64,000 nt of DNA from Oryzias latipes (lineage: Eukaryota > Chordata > Actinopteri > Beloniformes > Adrianichthyidae). Location: NCBI RefSeq assembly GCF_002234675.1, contig NC_019859.2, positions 593,376-657,375 of the forward strand, in the 5' to 3' direction. The position numbers and the translations under genes are program-made. A model generated the notes under the pieces. The model was not told the DNA's origin, searched no databases, and was given only the letters and a program-made list of their open reading frames with translations. Of this stretch, positions 12,501 to 23,000 are shown piece by piece (positions within the stretch are counted from its first letter, which is position 1; each line of letters opens with the position of its first letter).

Positions 12501-15500
12501 CGACCCGAGGTCCAGTCATGGTTGACGTTGCCCAGAGGTCCAGTCATGGTTGACGTCAACCCGATGTCCAGTCATGGTTGACGTTGACCCGAGGTCCTGT
12601 CGTGGTTGACGTCAACCCGATGTCCAGTCATGGTTGACGTCGACCCGGGGTCCAGTCATGGTTGACGTAGACCAGAGGTCCAGTCATGGTTGACGTTGAC
12701 CTGAGGTCCAGTCGTGGTTGACGTGGACCCGAGGTCCAATCGTGGTTGACGTTGACCTGAGGTCCAGTCATGGTTGACGTGGACCCGAGGTCCAGTCATG
12801 GTTGACGTGGACCCGAGGTCCAGTCATGGTTGACGTTGACCTGAGGTCCAGTCGTGGTTGACGTTGACCTGAGGTCCAGTCGTGGTTGACGTCAACCCGA
12901 TGTCCAGTCAAGGTTAACGTTGACCCGAGGTCCAGTCATGGTTGACGTAGCCCAGAGGTCCAGTCATGGTTAACGTCGACCCGAGTCATGGTTGACGTCG
13001 ACCCGGGGTCCAGTCATGGTTGACCCAGCCCAGAGGTCCAGTCATGGTTGACGTCAACCCGATGTCCAGTCATGGTTAACGTTGAACCGAGGTCCAGTCA
13101 TGGTTAACGTCAACCCGATGTCCAGTCATGGTTAACGTCGACCCGAGTCATGGTTGACGTCGACCTGAGGTCCAGTCACGGTTAACGTCGACCCGAGGTC
13201 CAGTCATGGTTAACGTCGACCCGAATCATGGTTGACGTCGACCTGAGGTCCAGTCATGGTTGACGTCAACCCGAGGTCCAGTCATGGTTGACGTAGCCCA
13301 GAGGTCCAGTCGTGGTTGACGTTGACCTGAGGTCCAGTCGTGGTTGACGTCGACCTGAGGTCCAGTCATGGTTAACATCGACCCGAGTCATGGTTGACGT
13401 CGACCTGAGGTCCAGTCATGGTTGACGTCAACCCGAGGTCCAGTCATGGTTGACGTAGCCCAGAGGTCCAGTCGTGGTTGACGTTGACCTGAGGTCCAGT
13501 CGTGGTTGACGTCGACCTGAGGTCCAGTCATGGTTAACATCGACCCGAATAATGGTTGACGTCGACCCGAGGTCCAGTCATGGTTGACGTAGCCCAGAGG
13601 TCCAGTCATGGTTGACGTCAACCCGAGGTCCAGTCATGGTTGAGGTCAACCCGAGGTCCAGTCGTGGTTGACGTCAACCACGACTGGACCTCAGGTCAAC
13701 GTCAACCACGACTGGACCTCGGGTCGACATCAACCATGACTGGACCTCGGGTCGACGTTAACCGTGACTGGACCTCGGGTCGACGTCGACCTGAGGTCCA
13801 GTCATGGTTGACGTCAACCCGAGGTCCAGTCATGGTTGACGTCGACCTGAGGTCCAGTCACGGTTAACGTCGACCCGAGGTCCAGTCATGGTTAACGTCG
13901 ACCCGAATCATGGTTGACGTCGACCCGAGGTCCAGTCATGGTTGACGTAGCCCAGAGGTCCAGTCATGGTTGACGTCAACCCGATGTCCAGTCATGGTTA
14001 ACGTCGACCCGAGTCATGGTTGACGTCGACCCGGGGTCCAGTCATGGTTGACGTAGCCCAGAGGTCCAGTCATGGTTGACGTCAACCCGATGTCCAGTCA
14101 TGGTTAACGTTGACCCGAGGTCCAGTCATGGTTGACGTCCACCTGAGGTCCAGTCACGGTTAAAATCTACCCGAGGTCCAGTCACGGTTAACGTCGACCC
14201 GAGGTCCAGTCATGGTTGACGTCGACCTGAGGTCCAGTCATGGTTAACGTCGACCTGAGGTCCAGTCATGGTTGACGTCGACCCGAGGTCCAGTCATGGT
14301 TGACGTGGACCCGATGTCCAGCTATGGTTGACGTTGACCTGAGGTCCAGTCGTGGTTGACGTCGACTTGAGGTCCAGTCATGGTTAACGTCGACCCGAAT
14401 CATGGTTGACGTCGACCCGAGGTCCAGTCATGGTTGACGTTGCCCAGAAGTTCAGTCATGGTTGACGTCAACCCGATGTCCAGTCATGGTTGACGTGGAC
14501 CCGATGTCCAGTCATGGTTGACGTTGACCTTAGGTCCAGTCGTGGTTGACGTCGACCTGAGGTCCAGTCATGGTTAACGTCGACCCGAATCATGGTTGAC
14601 GTCGACCCGAGGTCCAGTCATGGTTGACGTTGCCCAGAGGTCCAGTCATGGTTGACGTCAACCCGATGTCCAGTCATGGTTGACGTTGACCTGAGGTCCA
14701 GTCGTGGTTGACGTCGACCTGAGGTCCAGTCATGGTTAACGTCGACCCGAATCATGGTTGACGTCGACCCGGGGTCCAGTCATGGTTGACGTAGCCCAGA
14801 GGTCCAGTCATGGTTGACGTCAACCCGATGTCCAGTCATGGTTGACGTCGACCCGAGGTCCAGTCGTGGTTGACGTCAACCCGATGTCCAGTCATGGTTG
14901 ACGTCGACCCGGGATCCAGTCATGGTTGACGTAGCCCAGAGGTCCAGTCATGGGTGACGTTGACCTGAGGTCCAGTCGTGGTTGACGTGGACCCGAGGTC
15001 CAGTCATGGTTGACGTTGACCTGAGGTCCAGTCGTGGTTGACGTCGACCTGGGGTCCAGTCATGGTTAACGTCGACCCGAATCATGGTTGACGTCGACCC
15101 GGGGTCCAGTCATGGTTGACGTCAACCCGATGTCCAGTCTTGGTTAACGTTGACCCGAGGTCCAGTCATGGTTAACGTCAACCCGATGTCCAGTCATGGT
15201 TAACGTTGACCCGAGGTCCAGTCATGGTTAACGTCAACCCGATGTCCAGTCATGGTTAACGTTGACCCGAGGTCCAGTCATGGTTGACGTCCACCTGAGG
15301 TCCAGTCACGGTTAACGTCGACCCGAAGTACAGTCATGGTTGACGTCGACCCGATGTCCAGTCATGGTTGACGTCGACCCAAGGTCCAGTCATGGTTGAC
15401 GTAGCCCAGACGTCGAGTCATGGTTGACGTCAACCCGATGTCCAGTCATGGTTGACGTGGACCCGATGTCCAGTCATGGTTTACGTTGACCTGAGGTCCA

Positions 15501-18500
15501 GTCGTGGTTGACGTCGACCTGAGGTCCAGTCATGGTTAACGTCGACCCGAATCATGGTTGACGTCGACCCGGGGTCCAGTCATGGTTGACGTAGCCCAGA
15601 GGTCCAGTCATGGTTGACGTCAACCCGATGTCCAGTCATGGTTGACGTCGACCCGAGGTCCAGTCGTGGTTGACGTCAACCCGATGTCCAGTCATGGTTG
15701 ACGTCGACCCGGGATCCAGTCATGGTTGACGTAGCCCAGAGGTCCAGTCATGGTTGACGTTGACCTGAGGTCCAGTCGTGGTTGACGTGGACCCGAGGTC
15801 CAGTCGTGGTTGACGTTGACCTGAGGTCCAGTCATGGTTGACGTGGACCCGAGGTCCAGTCATGGTTGACGTTGACCTGAGGTCCAGTCGTGGTTGACGT
15901 CGACCTGAGGTCCAGTCATGGTTAATGTCGACCCGAATAATGGTTGACGTCGACCCGGGGTCCAGTCATGGTTAACGTCGACCTGATGTCCAGTCATGGT
16001 TAACATCGACCCGAGACATGGTTGACGTCGACCCGGGGTCCAGTCATGGTTGACGTAGCCCAGAGGTCCAGTCATGGTTAACGTCAACCCGATGTCCAGT
16101 CATGGTTGACGTAGCCCAGAGGTCCAGTCATGGTTAACGTCAACCCGGGGTCCAGTCATGGTTGACGTCAACCCGATGTCCAGTCATGGTTAACGTTGAC
16201 CCGAGGTCCAGTCATGGTTAACGTCAACCCGATGTCCAGTCATGGTTAACGTTGACCCGAGGTTCAGTCATGGTTGACGTCCACCTGAGGTCCAGTCACG
16301 GTTAACGTCTACCCGAGGTCCAGTCACGGTTAACGTCGACCCGAGGTCCAGTCATGGTTGACGTCGACCTGAGGTCCAGTCACGGTTAAAGTCGACCCGA
16401 GGTCCAGTCATGGTTGACGTCGACCCGATGTCCAGTCATGGTTGACGTTGACCCAAGGTCCAGTCGCGGTTAACGTCGACCCGATGTCCAGTCATGGATG
16501 ACGTCAACCCGATGTCCAGACATGGTTAGGGTCGACCCGAGGTCCAGTCATGGATGACGTCAACCCGATGTCCAGTCATGGTTTACGTCGACCTGAGGTC
16601 CAGTCACGATTAACGTCGACCCGAGGTCCAGTCATGGTTAACGTCGACCCGAATAATGGTTGACGTCGACCTGGGGTCCAGTCATGGTTGACGTCAACCC
16701 GATGTCCAGTCATGGTTGACGTCGACCCGGGGTCCAGTCATGGTTGACGTAGCCCAGAGGTCCAGTCATGGTTGACGTCAACCCGATGTCCAGTCATGGT
16801 TAACGTCGACCTGAGGTCCAGTCATGGTTGACGTCGACCCGAGGTCCAGTCGTGGTTGACTTTGACCTGAGGTCCAGTCATGGTTGACGTCGACCCGAGG
16901 TCCAGTCATGATTGACGTGGACCCGAGGTCCAGTCATGGTTGACGTTGACCTGAGGTCCAGTCGTGGTTGACGTCGACCTGAGGTCCAGTCATGGTTAAC
17001 GTCGACCCGAATCATGGTTGACGTCGACCCGGGGTCCAGTCATGGTTGACGTAGCCCAGAGGTCCAGTCATGGTTGACGTCAACCCGATGTCCAGTCATG
17101 GTTAACGTTGACCCGAGGTCCAGTCATGGTTAACGTCGACCTGATGTCCAGTCATGGTTAACGTCGACCCGAGTCATGGTTAACGTTGACCCGGGGTCCA
17201 GTCATGGTTGACGTCAACCCGATGTCCAGTCATGGTTGACGTTGACCCGATGTCCAGTCATGGTTAACGTTGACCCGAGGTCCAGTCATGGTTGACGTCA
17301 ACCCGATGTCCAGTCATGGTTGACGTTGACCCGATGTCCAGTCATGGTTAACGTTGACCCGAGGTCCAGTCATGGTTGACGTCAACCCGATGTCCAGTCA
17401 TGGTTGACGTTGACCATGTTTGACTCTTCTGTGTTGTGGTTTTGGAGTCGTGTTTTCTGCTGGATGAGATTCTGTTGGAGTTTCTTTAGCTCGTTTGGAT
17501 TCTCAGAATCAGAATCTTTTTATTACTTCCTGTCCTTTATTCTCTATTTCTAGAGGTTTTGGCGTGAAGAACCAGTTTGTTCCTCATAGGACCACCCTTC
17601 CTGTTTCCCATAATCCCGATAGGCTGGTTCCAGGAGTCTTTGCAGTTCTGCTGCTCATTGAACCATGTCACCTTATGCACTGAGGCGCCCCCTACAGGAG
17701 GAACATGGCCATCATCGACTGTACATAAGAACTAGACTGAGTGACCCCTCCCCCTGGCGTGCCAAACAGGAAGTGGCTCCAACAAGCCAAAATCCCACAG
17801 CGGTAATTCTGTCCATCAGAACGGGATCTGAGAACATTTCTAACACGTTCTTGATGATCCTCATCGTTCTGAACTGACTGTTGGCTTGGAAGTGGAGGTC
17901 AACTCTGGCGTGGATCCGTCACTAGGTCCAGTTCTGGCCCGCTCAGAGGGGCTCTGTGACACCATGAACCGGGTTTTCTACGGCAGGTTGAGGTCCCAGA
18001 CAAACATGGAGGAACCGGTGAATAACAGGTGGAGAAGAACCAGAACCAGAACCAGTCTTCTGGTCGCTGACCTCCAGACCTCACTGACGGTTCCAGCTGT
18101 GCAGCTCAGAAACCAAACTACAACCTGAGCAGGTGGAGGCCGCCGCAGCTCACCGTGAACACGTCATCGTCTCCGAGCTCCGTTTCGTTGTGCAGCGTGG
18201 AGGAGGACGTGGTGGAGCCTGGAAGGCAGAAGACACGGCGTCAGGGCGGAGCTCAAGACGAGGACCACAGAGACTGAAAACAACGCAGAACCCGCCGTTC
18301 CGGCAAGGCTACACGCCTGCGAGGCTGCAGCAGAACCCGCCTGACGCCGCCGGCGTTCCTGCGAGGCTGCAGCAGAACCCGCCTGACGCCGCCGGCGTTC
18401 CTGCGAGGCTGCAGCAGAACCCGCCTGACGCCGCCGGCGTTCCTGCGAGGCTGCAGCAGAACCCGCCTCTCCCCTTCTACCAACCTTCTGTGAGGTCCTC

Positions 18501-19588
18501 CAGAGCCTTCCTCACCCCGCGGTCAAAGGCTCGGGCGTCGGACGGACTCTGGAAGGTCAGGCCGCACTTCCTGTTGTCCACCCTCCAGTGGTGGAATGTG
18601 GGCGTGGCCTTGGTGTACACCAGGTCTTTCTTTAAGAAGCACTTCAGGATCACCTGAGCAGAGAGACACATCAGGAGACCTTCGTCATCAAACCGCCTTC
18701 ATCCCTAAGATTCAGTTTTTGGGTTGTTCCTGTTCAGCCTCCGGAGCCCCCTCCCCATCAGTCTGGGCCTGAGCGTGGACCCCCCCCCACAGAAAGGAAA
18801 CATCTTCATCTTCATCATCATCTTCACTCAGATGTTGCTCCTCAGCCGTTTCTGGAGACGTTTGAAGAAACGACGTTTCACAGATGGACTGGTTCTGAAG
18901 GCGGCCTCAAGCTGAGTTCGGGTCAGAACGGTCCGGTCTGAGTTCCTTACAGTGACCCTACAGAACGTCTGGTTCCTACAGAACCGGCCCGACACGTCTG
19001 GAGAACCACGAAGCAGCTTCAGGTGAACCTGCCTCACCTGCCGGTCCTTCAGCCGCTCGCCGTGGATGAGGAAGGAGAAGCGGCCGGGCAGCAGGTCTGG
19101 CAGCAGTCGGCACACGCCCACTCTGCTCAGACCGCCGTCCTGCGCCAACCAGCCGCCGCTGGACTCATCTCTGGTCATCACCACCGCCTTCACGCGCACG
19201 ATGAAGCTGTCACTGCAACACAGACCAGGAGGAGGTCAGAGGTCATGACATCAGGACCCCCAGCTCGGTTCTGAGGGTTCAGGAGAACACATGAGAATCT
19301 TCTGCCACAATTATTTGAAGACTCCCCCCCCCCCCCGACTAGAGTTCTGGTCTCATCAAGCTTTGCATCTCTCCTGCTGACCCCCCCGCCAGTACTCACA
19401 CGTGCACGCGCGCTGTGAGCGTGCTTGAAGGTGATGGTAACAGGCCCTGAACACTCAGAATCACGTGATCATCAGCTCGCGCGGCGGCCTGTAGGTGCGC
19501 GCGTGGAGGGGGGGTGTCATTGCGATCAGATCATGCGTGTGCGCGGGTTGGGGGGTACTCACTCCTCTGGGCGCCATTCCTCGTTCAT
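555..19588 (-). CDS. spred2: Sprouty-related EVH1 domain-containing protein 2 (spred2), 6 exons, 430 aa
   Basis: Membrane-associated inhibitor of Ras-Raf-ERK signalling. Coding exons on the minus strand are 19563-19588, 19038-19212, 18485-18653, 18154-18218, 1661-1816 and 555-1256; all phases agree and the total is 1293 nt. The start MNEEWRPED joins in frame to [20 protein letters not shown], the EVH1 domain (residues about 10-120, with [10 protein letters not shown] and GLTFQSP). Exon 4 gives [20 protein letters not shown] and exon 5 [10 protein letters not shown], both SPRED hallmarks. Exon 6 carries the KBD-end segment (GYEDYRHA) and the Cys-rich Sprouty domain ([37 protein letters not shown]). 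The IRRVS and CADS signatures fit SPRED2 better than SPRED1 or SPRED3, though the a/b paralogue is unresolved. The exon 3 donor (GTTGGT) is weak. Intron 4 is 16.3 kb and about 94% minisatellite. Confidence 0.93.
1817..2110. other. Unique part of spred2 intron 4 next to exon 5
   Basis: About 290 bp of non-repetitive intron upstream (in gene sense) of exon 5. It contains only the polypyrimidine tract and acceptor of exon 5; no further exon or element is recognised. Confidence 0.6.
9751..12429. repeat. 1410-bp tandem segmental duplication inside the 28-bp array
   Basis: Rare marker variants recur at a constant offset of 1410 bp: the unit starting at 9751 and 11161, GTGGACCCGA at 10021 and 11431, AGCAGAGAGG at 10381 and 11791, and GATGTCCAGCTATGG at 10991 and 12401. 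The two copies, about 9751-11019 and 11161-12429, differ by few substitutions. Confidence 0.85.
13673..13784. repeat. 112-bp inverted block (exactly four 28-bp units) inside the array
   Basis: Between 13673 and 13784 the unit reads in reverse complement (AACCACGACTGGACCTC and variants), while both flanks are in normal orientation. The junctions are centred on GACGTC palindromes at 13670-13675 and 13782-13787. The distance between palindrome centres is 112 bp, equal to 4 x 28. Confidence 0.93.
17416..18153. other. Unique part of spred2 intron 4 next to exon 4
   Basis: Non-repetitive intronic sequence between the end of the 28-bp array and exon 4. Short open frames here show no domain or splice context. 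No RNA gene or element is recognised. Confidence 0.6.
18310..18472. repeat. 42-bp minisatellite, about 4 copies, in spred2 intron 3
   Basis: A GC-rich unit built on CCTGCGAGGCTGCAGCAGAA followed by CCCGCCTGACGCCGCCGGCGTT is repeated almost perfectly at 42-bp spacing, with the last copy partial. Because 42 is divisible by 3 it gives an in-frame repeat in conceptual translations, but it lies between coding exons 3 and 4 of spred2. Confidence 0.9.
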
Positions 19589-20057
19589 TTTTCCCCCGTT
19601 TCACCTCCGGTGGCGCGGAGCCGCGGCGCGGCGCGGACGCTTCATGCCGGCGGCCCGGTTCTGTGATCCGCGTGCGGCGTTCCGGTTTGGATGCGCTCCT
19701 CCGTTCGTCCGTCCGCCCGCAGCGGCGGGAGCCTCGGGTTCAGGCCAGGCCGCCTCCTCCGGCGCGCCGGTGTCGGTAGAGTCCCATCCCTCCTCCTCAC
19801 TCCATGTTGGACCGGGAGACAGCGACGGAGTGACGTCAGACCCGAAGGACCGCAGAGTCACGTGCTCCACCACAACAACACTGATCGCACCTGCAGGGGC
19901 GGGTGGACGGTTTCGGTGGTCCGGGAATGGCGCATGCGTGTTTGGGAAAATCGTCCATGTAGAATTATAGGACTATTAATCCTGAAACACACATGTGAAG
20001 ATCCTCCAAATATCTGAATGAACTGCTGAAAGAAAAGAAAAGAGAATCAAAGTTTCA
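19589..20057. promoter_or_regulatory. spred2 promoter / 5' UTR region, GC-rich, with a consensus CRE
   Basis: The sequence upstream of the minus-strand start ATG (19588) is GC- and CpG-rich from about 19600 to 19800, consistent with a CpG-island promoter. A perfect CRE octamer TGACGTCA lies at 19831-19838, about 245 bp upstream of the ATG. No TATA box is evident. The transcription start is not determinable from sequence alone. Confidence 0.5.
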
Positions 20058-23000
20058 CAACCTGCTGGATGAAAGACGTCCAACCTGCTGGATGAAAGAC
20101 GTCCAACCTGCTGGATGAAAGACGTCCAACCTGCTGGATGAAAGACGTCCAACCTGCTGGATGAAAGACATCCAACCTGCTGGATGAGAGACGTCCAACC
20201 TGCTGGATGAAAGACGTCCAACCTGCTGGATGAAAGACGTCCAACCTGCTGGATGAAAGACATCCAACATGCTGGATGAGAGACGTCCAACCTGCTGGAT
20301 GAAAGACGTCCAACCTGCTGGATGAAAGACGTCCAACCTGCTGGATGAAAGACGTCCAACCTGCTGGATGAAAGACGTCCAACATGCTGGATGAAAGACG
20401 TCCAACATGCTGGATGAAAGACGTCCAACCTGCTGGATGAAAGACGTCCAACATGCTGGATGAAAGACGTCCAACCTGCTGGATGAAAGACGTCCAACCT
20501 GCTGGATGAAAGACGTCCAACCTGCTGGATGAAAGACGTCCAACATGCTGGATGAAAGACGTCCAACCTGCTGGATGAAAGACGTCCAACCTGCTGGATG
20601 AAAGACGTCCAACCTGCTGGATGAAAGACGTCCAACCTGCTGGATGAAAGACGTCCAACATGCTGGATGAGAGACGTCCAACCTGCTGGATGAAAGACGT
20701 TCAACCTGCTGGATGAAAGACGTCCAACCTGCTGGATGAAAGACGTCCAACCTGCTGGATGAAAGACATCCAACATGCTGGATGAGAGACGTCCAACCTG
20801 CTGGATGAAAGACGTCCAACCTGCTGGATGAAAGACGTCCAACCTGCTGGATGAAAGACGTCCAACCTGCTGGATGAAAGACGTCCAACCTGCTGGATGA
20901 AAGACGTCCAACCTGCTGGATGAAAGACGTCCAACCTGCTGGATGAAAGACGTCCAACCTGCTGGATGAAAGACGTCCAACCTGCTGGATGAAAGACGTC
21001 CAACCTGCTGGATGAAAGACGTCCAACCTGCTGGATGAAAGACGTCCAACCTGCTGGATGAAAGACGTCCAACCTGCTGGATGAAAGACATCCAACCTGC
21101 TGGATGAAAGACGTCCAACCTGCTGGATGAAAGACGTCCAACCTGCTGGATGAAAGACGTCCAACCTGCTGGATGAAAGACGTCCAACCTGCTGGATGAA
21201 AGACGTCCAACCTGCTGGATGAAAGACGTCCAACCTGCTGGATGAAAGACGTCCAACCTGCTGGATGAAAGACGTCCAACCTGCTGGATGAAAGACGTCC
21301 AACCTGCTGGGATGAAAGACGTCCAACCTGCTGGATGAAAGACGTCCAACCTGCTGGATGAAAGACGTCCAACCTGCTGGATGAAAGACGTCCAACCTGC
21401 TGGATGAAAGACGTCCAACCTGCTGGATGAAAGACGTCCAACCTGCTGGATGAAAGACGTCCAACCTGCTGGATGAAAGACGTCCAACCTGCTGGATGAA
21501 AGACGTCCAACCTGCTGGATGAAAGACGTCCAACCTGCTGGATGAAAGACGTCCAACCTGCTGGATGAAAGACGTCCAACCTGCTGGATGAAAGACGTCC
21601 AACCTGCTGGATGAAAGACGTCCAACTGCTGGATGAAAGACGTCCAACCTGCTGGATGAAAGACGTCCAACCTGCTGGATGAAAGACGTCCAACCTGCTG
21701 GATGAAAGACGTCCAACCTGCTGGATGAAAGACGTCCAACCTGCTGGATGAAAGACGTCCAACCTGCTGGATGAAAGACGTCCAACCTGCTGGATGAAAG
21801 ACGTCCAACCTGCTGGATGAAAGACGTCCAACCTGCTGGATGAAAGACGTCCAACCTGCTGGATGAAAGACGTCCAACATGCTGGATGAAAGACGTCCAA
21901 CCTGCTGGATGAAAGACGTCCAACCTGCTGGATGAAAGACGTCCAACCTGCTGGATGAAAGACGTCCAACATGCTGGATGAAAGACGTCCAACCTGCTGG
22001 ATGAAAGACGTCCAACCTGCTGGATGAAAGACGTCCAACATGCTGGATGAAAGACGTCCAACCTGCTGGATGAAAGACGTCCAACCTGCTGGATGAAAGA
22101 CGTCCAACCTGCTGGATGAAAGACGTCCAACATGCTGGATGAAAGACGTCCAACATGCTGGATGAAAGACGTCCAACCTGCTGGATGAAAGACGTCCAAC
22201 CTGCTGGATGAAAGACGTCCAACATGCTGGATGAAAGACGTCCAACCTGCTGGATGAAAGACGTCCAACCTGCTGGATGAAAGACGTCCAACCTGCTGGA
22301 TGAAAGACGTCCAACCTGCTGGATGAAAGACGTCCAACCTGCTGGATGAAAGACGTCCAACCTGCTGGATGAAAGACGTCCAACCTGCTGGATGAAAGAC
22401 GTCCAACCTGCTGGATGAAAGACGTCCAACCTGCTGGATGAAAGACGTCCAACCTGCTGGATGAAAGACGTCCAACCTGCTGGATGAAAGACGTCCAACC
22501 TGCTGGATGAAAGACGTCCAACCTGCTGGATGAAAGACGTCCAACCTGCTGGATGAAAGACGTCCAACCTGCTGGATGAAAGACGTCCAACCTGCTGGAT
22601 GAAAGACGTCCAACCTGCTGGATGAAAGACGTCCAACCTGCTGGATGAAAGACGTCCAACCTGCTGGATGAAAGACGTCCAACCTGCTGGATGAAAGACG
22701 TCCAACATGCTGGATGAAAGACGTCCAACCTGCTGGATGAAAGACGTCCAACCTGCTGGATGAAAGACGTCCAACCTGCTGGATGAAAGACGTCCAACCT
22801 GCTGGATGAAAGACGTCCAACCTGCTGGATGAAAGACGTCCAACATGCTGGATGAAAGACGTCCAACCTGCTGGATGAAAGACGTCCAACCTGCTGGATG
22901 AAAGACGTCCAACCTGCTGGATGAAAGACGTCCAACATGCTGGATGAAAGACGTCCAACCTGCTGGATGAAAGACGTCCAACCTGCTGGATGAAAGACGT

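Larger units (their letters stand above)
2111..17415. repeat. 28-bp minisatellite, about 15.3 kb (roughly 540 units), in spred2 intron 4
   Basis: Tandem units of about 28 bp with core GTCCAGTCATGGTTGACGTC followed by GACCCGAG or variants. Recurrent variants include TTAACGTCGACC, GACGTAGCCCAGAG, GTCGACCCGGG, GTCAACCCGAT and a shortened unit ending CGACCCGAATC. Variants recur in long ordered blocks, so a higher-order structure overlies the 28-bp period. Many units read TTGACGTCAACC, which contains the CRE octamer TGACGTCA. Weak 70-80 codon open frames occur on both strands only because the unit has few stops; they are not genes. The array is wholly intronic. Confidence 0.97.

Noticed and set aside
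3628-16087. Many 70-80 codon open frames in the 28-bp array
   Set aside because: They recur with the repeat, on both strands, and have no independent coding signature.
2111-17415. CRISPR-like regular array
   Set aside because: Units are contiguous and nearly identical, with no unique spacers. The setting is an intron of a vertebrate gene.
17495-18128. Small plus-strand frames in spred2 intron 4
   Set aside because: No domain, no promoter and no splice context; they lie in the unique part of an intron.
19601-19970. Overlapping GC-rich open frames upstream of spred2
   Set aside because: They lie in the CpG-rich promoter and have no domains. The short MNEEWRPED exon joins in phase to the EVH1 exon and explains the start.
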